Assembly: GCA_038502055.1 (NCBI GenBank)
Contig: JAXRKN010000037.1
Coordinates: 2,294,001-2,358,000, forward strand
DNA from: Tanytarsus gracilentus
Taxonomy: Eukaryota; Arthropoda; Insecta; Diptera; Chironomidae
Direction of reading: 5' to 3'
Length of the DNA stretch: 64,000 nt
In this document: positions 27,501 through 40,500 of the stretch, piece by piece
Layout of the letters: every line of letters starts with the position of its first letter
Position numbering within the stretch: position 1 is the stretch's first letter
Notes under the pieces: generated by a model
The model's database searches: none
Seen by the model: the letters and a program-made list of their open reading frames with translations, nothing else
What the model was told of the DNA's origin: nothing
Translations under genes and position numbers: made by a program

Positions 27501-30500
27501 GCATTATAATGTATATTTTTCACGAGATGATGTTCAAGTTTTCCTTTGTGAATTTAATACAATTTTTCGTTTCACTTTTGCTGTGGGTTGTTTGAGAAAG
27601 TTTAGAGAGGTTAAAGTTCCAACCGCTAGAAATATTAGTTTATCAAAGAGAAAGTTTAAGAATTTCCTATGGGTGATTAAAAAATGTATGTTGATGCTAA
27701 GCTAATTTTCCTACTTGAAATAAATCATATTTTGGACATTCTTATTCCTTGGAGCATCTAAATACAGCCTAAATGGATGCTTTTCCTTAACAACATAAGA
27801 TGCTCCCGACTCGAGAAATTTTCATTGTATTTTCCCTCTGATAAAATAGGGGCTCACGATAATGCAAACAAATAAAATTTCTTTTTCAATTTTCGCAATG
27901 GCCCTCCGCCCTGATTTTGCTAAAAGCTTTTTTCAGGCTTCTGCTGATATTGTGGTATTACATCACATTGAAATTAATTATTCATTGTTTTTTGTTTGTT
28001 TGATGTTTACTTACCTACGAGGCAGTAAATTTTAATTACACGAACGATTTTGAATTTTGTTTCTGTATTCTCAAACAAAATAAAAATAATTTGATACAAA
28101 TGCCCTCTTATTTACTCTTCTTGACTCTCGGCTCTTGAGTGAAAATAAAAATTGAGAAAATTAAAAAGAAGAAGAGGCTCATAAAAATTTAATGAAATTT
28201 GTTACAAGAGATGTCAAGGTAATGAGGGCAATAAATTTATGAAATTCACTGCCAAATGGCCGTTGGACGAGAAAGCATGCTTCTGCAGGCTATGAGGAAT
28301 TATAAATCAAAATTTTTCTCTCTTCTTATTACAGAATAGTGATATATTAAATCTTGGCACGGGCAGTGTGTCGTGGTTCGAAGCTAATGGACCCGGTTGC
28401 AAGCCAACTTTCTCCACAAATGTTACACTCGAAGATCCTTTTCGACCAATTAGACCCGACAGCGTCGATGGATGCTTACTTGACTATTGGATAATCGAAA
28501 TTATCCATTCTGGTGTACAAATTTTTCTGACAGTAAGTGCCCTCTCATACTGCTCATCCATACTTACCACTTTTACTAATTCCAATTACAGTTATTAGGT
28601 TTAATTGGTGCAATTTGCATCGGCTGTTTACTATGGGATGATGATGATAGCTGTAAGTACTTATAATCCAATCATAATAATCATAAATTTTCATCACAAA
28701 GTCACACACTTAACATATATTTCACAAACATTGACACACACACACAATTTAATATTTATGTTGAGTATCTTAGGCGTGTGCACTTAGCTTCTTCGATGTG
28801 ATTAGAATTTTTGCGGGGCTAGCAGATTGAAATTATTATGTCAATCTCTTTTATATCAAATTAACTCCTTTTTATCTCTGCTGATGATGGCACTGTAGGG
28901 CGAGTGAATGCTAGTTTATACTCCTGTAAAAAAGTTTTAATTAAATTTTGTACGCGATAACACGATTTCAAATTAGAAATAAAAAATTTAGCATATCTTG
29001 AGCATTAAATATAAACTCACTCACATGTCCACCTACAGTGCTTTCTTTCGCAATTTAGCTTTATCATGAACTTTCGGTGATAGTTTTACTGGTCGGTGTA
29101 TTTTATGTGTGTGTGGTTTGGCAACGAAGAAAAAAAATGTAATAGCTTGTACATGTCGTTAACTTTGAATAGCTTTTTAGCCTCACTTCATACTTTACTT
29201 ACTTTCTGGTGATGGTGATTGCGAATAATAATAATCTTGACTACTTTGTACGAGATATGATAACTTTTTTTGGGAAAATCTTTTTAGGACATGAAAAAAT
29301 ATAAAAAGAAATTGTTCGCAAAAAAGCGATATGAGAAAATCAATAGCAATAAGAAAAAGAGTAGTGCTTCAAGAGTTCCCCAAAGTAAAACAAAAATTTA
29401 TGAACATGTAACGATTTTTCTCGCTTATTGTTGAGAATATACAAACGAGTGAGAGATAAGTGATGCATGCTTGAAGAAAAAATATTCAATGGAAGGCTCT
29501 TCAAGAAAATATTTTTGCTTCTGCAAAGAAAAATTAATCATTTGGCGATAAATTGAGCAGAATCAAAAGTAAACATTTTTCTGGATAAAGCGTATAGAGT
29601 TGAAGATGCTATCGTGCAAGTGATGAAGATGGATGGCTGTAAAAGTTTTTTTTTCTGTCTGCATTTTGCATTGAATGAGAGAGAAAGTTTATTTCGTATC
29701 ATCATCGTCATCGCCATGTATGACGTACTCATCCTTTCTCCTTCTTTATCAATCTAATTGAATAGAAATACGTGAGCATGCTTAAATAATTCATAAAGTG
29801 TCGTAAATGAAAGAGGAAAAAGATTTGTGTGTGCTTTTTAAAATATTCATGTGTTTGAGAGTAAAATTGAAATATATTTGGGTACATTTCTGTGATGACA
29901 GAGGACTGTTTTTTTTCGTATATTTTGAATGTCATACTTTTTTCCTTTATGTTTATTCATTTTCAAGTCAGTGTTGTGAGAGTTAATGTTGTACCCAATT
30001 GTGGAAGTTCATCGACGCATACCTTGAGCTTATGTTTTGTTCCCTCCTCTGCTCTAGAGCATGTCATTGTTGTTGATGTGGATTCGACATTTTCCTCCTC
30101 ATTTTTTTAATTCAAAAACGGTTGGGTGACATGTGATTGCGATACTGCTAATGTGCAAATGAAATTTTTTTTCTTAAAAAAACTCAAAAAGATAAGATTA
30201 CTGAATTGCGTGAGCAAATCTATTAACGCACCTAAAATAAAATCGGTTGACAGATATAAATTAATTTTTGATTAAAAAAGTGTGCGTGCAAAATGAACTT
30301 TTGACATTAATCAGAAAACTCAGCGTTTTTAAAACAAAATCACATGTCCCCTTACTGTAAGTTAAATTTTAATCCTTGAGAAGAAAATTTGTAAAACAAC
30401 TCTAGGCTTATTTGTCAAACATCTTTTCTCTTCAATTAAATTTATCAGAGCATAAGAGTTTATGTTTTATGTCGTGAAAAAAATATGTGGATTTTATGTA

Positions 30501-33500
30501 TTCATTAAAATTTAAATTTTCATCTTCATCATTTTACCAACTGTATACACAAGAAAACACTGCTAATATTCATCTCATTCATACTATACAAAAATATACT
30601 AAAACAACTTGTGAAGGAAGAAAAAAAATTTTAAAAACGATTTCTGATAATTTTCTTCTCCCTTTTCTCTTTTCTCTTTCTCTATCTTGTTCTCTATTTT
30701 TCAGTTGAGTTTATGGGAAATGACATAAAAAGTCCTCAGCACATGTCGGTGCATCCGATGTATGTAAGCTATACTAGCATACCCGCCGGAAGCGCTTCAT
30801 CAACGCAAATTAATCCTATGAAAGATTCTAATAATCAATTTGGTGTTGTTTTAACATCAATTAACCATAATAAGTCCGGTACTAACTCATTGTCGTCAAC
30901 ATATATTAAAACTCACAGTAGTAACATGCTACCATCGAGTCTCAGCAATCTCGCCTCAAAAAATCATCCCTCTTCCTCCCTTAATCATCATCACCATCAT
31001 CATCCAATATCGCCGTCGCATTATCAGTTAAGCGAGCATCGTCAATTAAGTAGCAGTAGTAATTTAAGTCAATACAATAGTAGAAATAATTTGTTAAGCA
31101 AAAGTGCCAGCACTCAGCAAATTATAAGACGAAATCCGAGTTTCACGAATAACAATTCCGGTTCGAATCGATCCGACTATCGTTATACTGAAATAAAATC
31201 GACTCCCGAAGACATGACGGAGAAAGATGTGGATACATGTAGTAATCGTAGCTACATTATGCCATCATCGCAAGCATCAACGGCGGCCGCCTCGCCCATC
31301 ACATCCAACAAATTAATGGCAACAAACTTGCAGCAACAACAACTTATCACGAGAAATTTTGGCATACACCAAAATCCCCTTAATCACTTGATTCATGACA
31401 ACCGTGGTGACATTGAAAGTGGAAATGTGACGAAAAGTCCATCGATGAGCATTCGAAGTTTCTCACCGAGTGCCACTCCGAAAAATATGAGTCTAAAAGG
31501 CAATTTTCCGATTTCACCTGACAAGCTCGCTTATGCATGTGTTACACGTTCACCAAACCTTAATCACATGCCACGCCGACGACCTCTTCCGCCTATTCCG
31601 CAGCAAATCGAAACGAATTATTCATCTGCGTCATCAGGTGCAATGCCACCCCAGCCGCCACCGCACTCATCGCCTATTCTCTCATCGAGTTTCTGTGATC
31701 AAATTCGTGATAAGCCCCTGATGCAGCCGCGATATAATTTAAATCAATTTATACCCGAGTACAATAGTCCAAATCCGCTTCCCGCAATTCCACCACACAT
31801 GCTTCAACATCCAATGTACCGAGTTCGTTCACAGGATCGGATTAGTAATCGACTTAAGCGACAATCAGGTGCCCACATTGGCGGCGCTTATCAACAACAT
31901 GAAAATCAACAGCAGCAACGTCCTCGTTCATTTTGTAATAACATGATCAATTATCAGGATTACAAGGACATGCAATAGGCAGTTGGAGATTCCACAAAAC
32001 TATTCGTACATATTTTATTTTGAGCGTAGGAGTAGGAGAACAACATCGAGGAAGAGAAAACATGTTTAATCAGTAACAACAGCAACGTGTGACTCCACAC
32101 TGTCTGCTCTTTAACATGACATACATAATTGAATTTTGCGCATGAATGATTATCGAGAGATAGAGAGTGAGATTGTTGTGTGTGAATTTGAGATAAATTC
32201 GATGGAAAATCCACAAAGAGCTTTTACTTATTACCAAATTTGTGGTTTGTGGGTTGTCAAAAAAAACGAATAAAGCGATTGGGTTGTGAAAATTGGTAAA
32301 AAGCTATATAAAAGGAAAGCTTTTTTTCTTAAAGCTGAAATGACTTGAATTGAGTCGGAAAGTTAACCCTCACAGTTGATGGAAACCCTCAAACAATTGA
32401 CCAAGTCATTTATATCTCTGTTTTTATATAAATAATTTTTCGGCCTCCAAAAAAAGAGAGAAAAAGAACGATTAATGGGATCTGACAGACTGGATCTTTT
32501 CCATCACTGTCGTAAGAGAGTTCGCAATATCATCCAACGTGTAAATTGAATTATCTTCACCATGATCCTAGCTTTTCTTTCGCTTTTCACATACACACAC
32601 GCTGAACAATAATAATAAAGTTATTTTTGGCCTATAAGATGATGAAGATGATAATGCAAGGATTTATGTAGAAAGGAAGCGCCAAAAGAGAGATTTCATG
32701 CATTAGCTTATGAGCCAATTTGAGAGAGAAATTTTCCAATGAATAAATTTTCATAATGTTCCAGACATACATGCATGTGACAATGGTGTCCCGTGCCGTC
32801 GACAACTGCATGAGACATTGGGATTGATTTTAGATATGACTACTACGAGGCAACCTTTTGTGTGTCGAAGAAGATAACAAGTAATTCAATGCTTTTCTTT
32901 TGGAGTCTTAAAAATAATTTTCTACTTTTTCCTTCCTTTCTACCTTTTTTATCCTACGTCTACAACGATATTTTCGCTAACGGGATTACAATTTACGAGG
33001 CAAGTGCATTTCAGCATGAAAAAATTCTCTGCTTTAGTGAAAACAAATATCTTTTTCGAGGAAATAGGATTAAAATCCACTCTTTTCGTAATCAAGTCAA
33101 AAGCCCTTCCTTGAAACTTCCTCCTCGTTTTAAGGTGAACAGGAGCGGAAGTTTTGTAATGGAATTCATTAATTTTTCAATTCGTAAGATGATTTTGATG
33201 GATTGAAAAAATGCAGCCATTTAAAGAAATAAATTAACCTCATTGTTCTGTTTTGCATAAAAAATTCTTTGTCTAAAAATAAAAATCCAATCGCTCGCTA
33301 AAACAGACGAAAAAAATTCACACACAGCAATTATTTCTGACTTAAGAGAACTCAAGAATTCATTCATGCGTTGCGATTTTTCTCGCTAGCAACAGCGAGA
33401 GGACGAAATAGGAAGAAAATTAAAATTTAATGAAATAATGAGTTTAAGACGGCAGAGAGCAGATCCGAGTAGAGTTTATGCGGTTTTAGGAATGCTCCAA

Positions 33501-36500
33501 AATTGAACTTCATTTGCATAATGTCCTTATTCTACATTCATAGCGCAATGTCATGCATGCAAATATGCGAGAAATCAAGAGATGAAGCTTAAAATAGTTT
33601 TCTCCAGAGGGGAGAAAGATGATGTGCATTTTTATCGTTCTTAAGAGAGATAATTTTTTTAATGCATCGCGAAATAAAAAATGAAGAAAATCGTGTTCAT
33701 CATTTTTCACTTCTTATCGCAACTCTCGACCTAATTTATAATTTATAACATCAACGTGTTTTAGAGGTAAAGCCAATATTAAAGTTAGGAACTTTTTGAA
33801 AACATACGAACTTAATACCCTACGGGGGAAGCGATGCTTTTTATATTAAATTATAGGAACAGCGTAATATTAATTGAAAAAAGAAAATTCCCTCCCAACA
33901 AAAAGTTACGAATTTAAATTGTTCATGCGGTGATTTTTGGAAAATTCTCTAGATTTTTCGGAAATATTTTCACTTAAAGTAAATCTTTCTTTGTCAAAAT
34001 TTTAAACAATGCATTGCACAAAATCACCGCAAGATTTTCTACCCTCTCCTTATTTCATCGAATTCACATCCCGAAAATAAATGAAAAATTGGGGAATATT
34101 GCGTCTAATCTTCATCCTAAATTCAGCATTTTTTTATCTCCATGGATATGCTAATGTTTTTAAATTAAAGCAGTATTTATATCGGTTAAGGAAAGCGAAC
34201 GCCTAAAATTAGAGATTTGTTCATTTTATTCTCTGTTTCTCGCTCCATATTTGAATTTATGCAAATAAACCTTTTTCGAGAAGAAAAGCAAAGAAATCCT
34301 TTTTAATTAAGCAGGAAGGAATCCTTAAAAAAGCTTAAAATTAGCTCCTCGAAAGAGAAGCTTCTTATTCATCGTCACACAAAGAAAATTTTGCCTTAAA
34401 TACTTTTACACAACAAAACCAGCATAAAAAAACCTGAACGAAGTAAAATGTTTAAATTGAATTTATCAATATTAAAAATTAATTGAATTTGCTCTTTTTT
34501 CTAACGAAACTTAAAACGAATTATTTTTAAAATAAAATTAGAAACATCAATTTGCCGTCATATTAGATGTAGTGTAAAAGTAAAATGGTGTAGAGACACA
34601 TCTCCTTTGATCTATCTCTAAATTAATGTACTTTTTGTTGGACGGTAAAAACTAGTAGATGAAAATTGTTTAATTGTGATATATTAAAAAATATAATAAA
34701 AAATGTAGAACGTATCGAGAAATTTTTTAGAAATTTAACTTTCAAATATATTTTAAAACTTTAAAAACTGAAATAATTTTAAAGTTAATATCAATGAAAG
34801 TTTGTTTCATTATTCTTTAAACCAAGGGATCTAATTTTTAAGCAAAAATCATAGATAATAAATCATTTTTCAAAGTTAAGAATAAAACTTCGATCCTTAA
34901 AAACTTTTTAGTAAAAATCATAAACTTTAAGTCTGTTTCAATCAGTTTTTGATTACTGTTCAAATTTTCCCTTTGTCACATCGAATTGAAAGGTCTAGTA
35001 CTGAATAGGAGAATTTATTGATAAAAAGTTAACTAATTAAGTTTGTGAAATTGAGAGCTATTGAAAAATGTTTTTTTGATAGATAATTTTTTTCGTGATT
35101 GTATTAAATAACTGAAATGAATAAATTTCATGCAAATAAAAATATAAAAAACTCTAAAAACAGATGCGTATAGTGAAAATTTAATTTTAATTATTTTTAT
35201 ATGTAAATTAATTTCACTCGAAAGCACAAAAAGTCGGGAAAAAAATTCATGAGACTCACGAGCGAGTGTCGCGTGTGATTTTAACATTTTTATGTTTCAA
35301 TTAATATGGCGTGATAGGTGGTGTTGCACACACATAAACACACACTTTCAAACTATTTTTATGACCACAGTTTTCTTCTGTGAGCGCTCTCATGATACAC
35401 ACATGTCGTGTTTAATTAGTGCTCCTCAGATACGGGTAATTATATTTATGCTAATTATAAATCTTAATTTCTTCTGATTTGATACTATATCGATTTAATG
35501 CTCGTTAGATTAGATATAAATTATAGCTACATATATACTTAGATAGAAACATTATTAATTATTAGTTTATGCTATTGTAACAAAAAGTTTCTTAAGTCAC
35601 CAAACGAGAGAAAAAAGTTTCTTTATTGTAGAAAATCATGTCAGGTTAACTTGCATACTTTTATTAAAAAAATAATGTTAAATTTCACCTCGAATATTCA
35701 AGTTAACCTCTCGTAATTTTCCGGTTGATTTATACTATTTACTACTTTTGTCACATTATCATAAATAATTCTTTCTAAAGTACTTTCATACATTAATGCA
35801 TGACCATTATACTGCACGTAACTCCGCAACTCCTAAAAATTCATAAATTTTCCACATTTTCACGCTACAATTTTCTATGTCGCCCTATAATAACTTCTAT
35901 CTGTATGACTTAAAACAACAAGAAATCCCCCAATCTCGTCTTGTTATGTGTGTGCCTGTTTGTGCAAGCAATAGATTTTGTCAGCAAGAAAATTAATTTT
36001 TTGTTTGCTTTTTCATTTTCTTCGCCTCATGCTCTCCAATATCGTCGTGTACATTTTCATTTTCTATATCATCTGAACATATCCATCCGCTACGCATAAT
36101 TTCACTTTCACTACGATTGTGATATGCAGTGAGGAGAAGTAGCAAACAGAAACGCCATTCATTATATACGATCGAGTTTGGAGCACCTGTCGATGCCGTA
36201 AGAGCTGGAACGTTGAATCACAATCGAGATGACTCACTCAGTCCAAAACCAATGACACCGAGAAGTAAGTTGTGTTGATATATTTATTTTTAGAAATCCA
36301 ATTTGCACATTTTTCATCATTAATCACGAACACAATGTGATGTGGAAAAGAAATTGACTCTTTTGCACGAGTCATTGTTGGTTGAAGAAAGAAAAAGAGG
36401 GGAGGTTTCAAAAAAATTAAATTTTGTAATTTAACTTGAATTTGCTAAAAAAATTAAATGAGTAAAATTTAAACAACGAAAATATTTCAAAATTTTTTGA

Positions 36501-37550
36501 ACCATCCACACTTTTATTGAAAATACCAAAACCTTCCAATTCAATTTTCACATCAGTAAATCTCATTTCTTTCGTCTTATTGCCATTTCCAACAATTAAA
36601 TTACAGGAGTGAAAAGAAGATCTGTGCGAGGCACGAGCAGTCGTCAAAGCAGACGTTCTGACCGAGCAGGAAATGACCATGCGGCTGCCGCTTCGAGCGG
36701 AACTCATCGTAGCAGTACAAGAAGTACAAGAAGCTCTCGCCGGAAAATTCATCACGTAAACCCCGTAACAAAGTTGATGGAACAACAAAATTCGTTTCCC
36801 TCCTTTAAGCATACGAACTCGAATTTGACTGAAAATAATTTAAAGACACTGAACAATGATTATATCCTCCACAATCAATATAATCATCAGATGCCAAAGA
36901 AAGACGTCGTACCATCGAAATCGACTCCCGCTCTCAATAGTTTTGCACAAAAGCAATCAAATGAATTAACATCGGCCGCAATGAATCGGCACACGCCAAC
37001 TGATCCGATTTACTACAACATGAATGCCAGTTCACCTTTAATTGTACAGCAAACATCGTGGAATGACACGTCAACACCGTCACCACAAGCATATGCCACA
37101 AATCATTTTCATCATCATCATCAAGCAAGAAATGAATATAGCGTCGCTGCTACCAGCTTGGGTCACACGAATCTCACTTATGTCCACTCCAATCCTAGCC
37201 TTGTAGATGGAGAAATGAATGAATACTATCAAGCCAATCGTCCACCATCTGTTCATTCGAGCTATTCAAATTTTCATGGTACACGTCCCTTGAGCTATAA
37301 TCCCAATCCGGGAGGGAGTCGAGATCGCGACAAAGAAAATTTATTTGCCAATTTATCACAGCAGCAACAACAACAGCAGCATCATCAAAATCAAAACCGT
37401 TCCCTTTATCAATCCACACAACCTCAAGCTATTCCACAAGTGCCACAAAAGAAAGGAGCTGGTTCACGCGATAGATTCATGAACAATGCACCGCCAGCTT
37501 ATCATCCATACAATCACCACACACCGCCCGACTCTGAAACGACAATGTAG
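12590..37550 (+). CDS. NKAIN: Na+/K+-transporting ATPase interacting protein (NKAIN), isoform ending in exon 8
   Basis: Exons: 12590-12637, 23800-23937, 25676-25756, 28335-28532, 28592-28652, then 36130-36264 and 36607-37550 (534 aa), or the alternative last exon 30705-31978. The first four junctions are phase 0 and the fifth is phase 1. NKAIN proteins are four-pass membrane proteins that associate with the Na,K-ATPase beta subunit, mainly in neurons. Visible family marks are MCTRRNFVLFV, ERQIFDFLGYMFAPILANF, FGLFGAYQFRGKY, WIGWNVFLICFYLNVG, GCLLDYWIIEIIHSGVQIFL and GLIGAICIGCLLWDDDDS. The first exon is only 16 codons and is assigned by homology and a perfect ATG|GTAAGT donor. The C-terminal part (exons 7-8: KQKRHSLYTIEFGAPVDA, Arg/Ser-rich RRSVRGTSSRQSRRS, then His/Gln/Asn/Ser repeats) extends far beyond the vertebrate length of about 200 aa. 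AATAAA at 37649-37654 ends the transcript. Confidence 0.88.
12638..23799. other. NKAIN intron 1 (11.2 kb), no gene recognised
   Basis: Bounded by GTAAGT at 12638 and TATTTCCAG at 23799. It is AT-rich and contains scattered GA/CT-rich tracts (for example around 16185-16215 and 22255-22280) that resemble GAGA-factor sites. Open frames inside (up to 106 codons, 14775-15095) are Phe/Lys/Leu-rich and have no domain. I saw no tRNA, retrotransposon coding region or terminal inverted repeats, but small noncoding RNAs cannot be ruled out by eye. Confidence 0.6.
23938..28334. other. NKAIN introns 2 and 3 with the small exon 25676-25756 between
   Basis: Intron 2 is 23938-25675 and intron 3 is 25757-28334. 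Both have GTAAGT or GTGAGT donors and pyrimidine-rich acceptors. Apart from the 27-codon transmembrane exon between them, nothing coding is recognised. Confidence 0.6.
28653..30704. other. NKAIN intron 5, no gene recognised
   Basis: Starts with T|GTAAGT at 28653 (phase 1) and ends in a strong polypyrimidine tract and TTTTTCAG at 30704. No internal coding exon seen. Confidence 0.6.
30705..31978 (+). CDS. NKAIN: Alternative terminal coding exon of NKAIN (isoform A C-terminus)
   Basis: Joined to exon 5 in phase 1 it reads DDDDS-FEFMGNDIKSPQ and continues open for 425 residues to the stop at 31976-31978, making a 599-aa protein. The SFEFMG start matches the conserved SFDFIG position of vertebrate NKAINs, so this splice preserves the ancestral junction. 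The rest is low-complexity: Ser/Asn-rich, a His run (SSLNHHHHHHPISP), a proline-rich stretch (PRRRPLPPIPQQ) of SH3-ligand type, and a Gln-rich end. Exon 7 (36130) accepts the same phase, so this exon and exons 7-8 are alternative ends of one gene. AATAAA at 32269-32274 and 32614-32619 could terminate this transcript. Confidence 0.78.
31979..36129. other. Isoform A 3' UTR and downstream intronic sequence, no further gene
   Basis: The first 300-640 bases hold the likely 3' UTR and polyadenylation signals for the exon-6 end. The remainder is intronic for isoform B, up to the acceptor GATATGCAG at 36129. An open frame at 32862-33206 lacks domain, start context and splice support. Confidence 0.5.
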
Positions 37551-40500
37551 TAATAATTTTAAAGAGTTTAAAGACTTTTTCTTGAATAGTGCTAGCGAGC
37601 TAGATTATAATTTAGAAGAGAAATGAAACTTTTCATGTTGTACATAGAAATAAATATTAAAAATTTAGGGGTTGCTTCTAGGTTACACAACGTTAAAAGA
37701 GCTTTTGATGGAAATCTAATACTAAAAAAATTTGCAACATTTATCAAAATTAAGTGAGACAAAGAGATTACAATGATGTTTTGACTTTCAAGGGGTTTCT
37801 GTCCTTTCTCATCGCCCTTCTCTCATCCGACATACGACATGTTCTCGATTCATTTCGGTTGTACATATAGGAAAAGAAGTTAAGAGCTAGTTTTAAGTAT
37901 CTCTCAACGGTATGTAAAAAACCCTCCTAAAGATAACATCCGTCCAACTCTTTTCATCACTTTTGACCTTTCTTCAAAAATTTAACATTTTACATCTCTC
38001 GATAAATGTTTTCTATTTACAATTTTTTACATTCACTTTCACTTCAAACCCCTTAAGCTTTTTTACTGTTGTGTAATTTACGAGCGAACTTCCATAAAAG
38101 AATTTTTTGTGATGCTATTTTTATATATCAAAAAATCTCCGATACTCCCACTATAAGCAAATCAAATTTAGCATAAAAAAATTTTCTTTCTTTTTCTCAA
38201 TATAGCACTTAAGGATAATAGAATTTATTTTCTCTCTTTCTAGCGAAATTCGCGAGTAGATGCTTAAGAACCACCAAAGTAAATTTTGTATAATGAAGAG
38301 AGCTTTTTTTGAATAGATTGAAATAAAATGAATAAAAACAATTTCTAAAGTGAAAGAAATATTTTTCCACGCGCCCTTTTTTGACTTTCAGAAATTTCAT
38401 GGATCCTTGATGTTCTATCAATCAGCAAGTCTCAAGGTAATTATACGACATGCAAGAAAATGACATCAGCGAACATTCTTGGTTGCTTTTGTGCGGGTTG
38501 CTAAAATTAAAGTCACTAATGAAACTTTGAACGAGAATAGAAGAGAAATAAATATTAAATGTCGCAAAAATCAGAGATTAAAGTTTATTTTCAGCAATTT
38601 CAAATGTTCATCCCTAGGCGACAAAAAGCTATTTTAGTCTGAGAACTTTGTGTCCAAAATAAATTACATTCATTAACTCAAATACATCAATCATCAACTT
38701 TGGACATCAACAAAAAATAAAATCGGATTGTCCACCCTCTTCTATCTATCACAGCGTACCCCATCTTTTATCTCCTCCCCTTTCGTCATAGATTAATGGT
38801 GCACGACAATGAATCTCAATTGTTTTCTACTCACGCGCTACTTTCAACTCATCACTGAGAGGCGAATTTTTCTCAGTCGTTTGATTTATGTGAGCCGACC
38901 ATTGTCGCATGCGAGAAAAAAATCCTTTTGAAGGATAATCGTGAGTAACAATTTTCTATTATCACTTTTCCTCCTTTTATTTATGTTTCTCCTCCTCGCC
39001 ATTAATATCGATGACGGTGGCAATAAAACCTTTATAAAAGTTTGAATTGAAACAAATTGCTACATTTATCGAGATTCTCAAACATTTTATTTTCATACAG
39101 TTCAAATATTTTTTTAATATGATTTGTATTGTTCGAATAAATTGCCACCCTTGTATGGGTTTACCTAATAGTTACTAAAAAGGATTTAATTTTATTGGTA
39201 ATATTTAAAAATATTTTTACACATTGTTGGCGAGGCAATTCACTAATGTTTTATTTTTAAACGTATGTGATTTTTTCCGTGATTTATGTAAGCTTCTGTT
39301 GTTGATTCAATAGGGCATTCGGCAGCGATACAATTTTTTGTGTGTTTTGCCAAAATCTATGGTCAATGACATGTTCATGCGAGGAGAAAAGCAAACAACA
39401 ATTTAATGGAATTGAAAAATCGAGCGCAATAGAAATTTAAAAGGTAATGTAAAATTCTCAAAAAAAATATCATAAAAAATTGAGATGATGCATTTAAAAA
39501 TCTATTTATCTCTTCATAATTTTTTATCGCTTAAATCATGACATATCACCATAAAGTTTCCATTTATCAAATCAAATAGAGACTGCTACATAGAAAAAGC
39601 TTTATAAAGTATTATGGGACAGTAAATATTTGTTATTGAATCATAAAAAATTTAATGCGTTCCATGAGTTGAGTTGATATCGGCACGAAATTGAGATTTT
39701 AGAATTGTGCATGTTTCAACAAAAATAGAAATTTTTTACGGATTTCAATCATCATAATTTAAAGAAAAATGTCAACTGATGAAATGAGACAACATCATTA
39801 CCGTCATGACAAAAATATATCAAATATCGAGCTGAAAATACTTTTCTATCACGACAAAAGTTCAGAAAAAAGCTTCACCTTGACAAAAAGGAAGAGAAAT
39901 TCCTTTCGAGTCTTGATGGAGCCGTTTCTATCGATTCACTTTGTTCACGTTCTAGTTTTCATTTACAAGGAAAGCAAGTGAGAAAAAAGAGAAAAATCGA
40001 AATTTTTATTTGTTGGATTTTCATTTGGAATTAATAAAAAAAATGTTAAGGATCTTGGTGCTAATTTGAATACATTTTTTTTCGCCTATAAATCGTGGGA
40101 AGAATTTTATTTGTCCTTTTCAGAGGTGTGGCAATTTATCGCTTTCATACATTTCTACTTTCGCCGCATGAAATATTGAAGTTAAATGCTTTTACATACC
40201 GAAATTTTAGTATTTTCATTGCGTAAATTTAATTTGGAACATTACATCATTATAAGGGTGATTATTTATTTTACACGTGTAAGCTTTAAATTTCCACTTA
40301 AATCTATCAAAACAAGTAAAAAATGCAAATTTATTCCATGATGGCCATCGTTTAATTTTCAATAGAATATTTTTGATTATTAAGTTCGTGATGCAATTTT
40401 TGAATGGCTTCGTTTGAGTCGCAGACTTTAGTTATTTGCATGATAAATCACCACGTGTTGTGCTTTATACATTGTTTCTTTGCACCCTCACAAAAAAAAT

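Noticed and set aside
30705..30770. Internal GTAAGC donor in NKAIN exon 6 (near 30765) that could splice to exon 7
   Set aside because: It is phase 0; joining to exon 7 would create an immediate TGA stop, whereas exon 5 joins exon 7 in phase.
32862..33206. 114-codon open frame between NKAIN exons 6 and 7
   Set aside because: No recognisable domain and no matching splice signals.
36417..36812. Minus-strand open frame overlapping NKAIN exon 8
   Set aside because: Its Ser/Thr/Arg-rich part is the antisense image of the Arg/Ser-rich coding sequence of exon 8.
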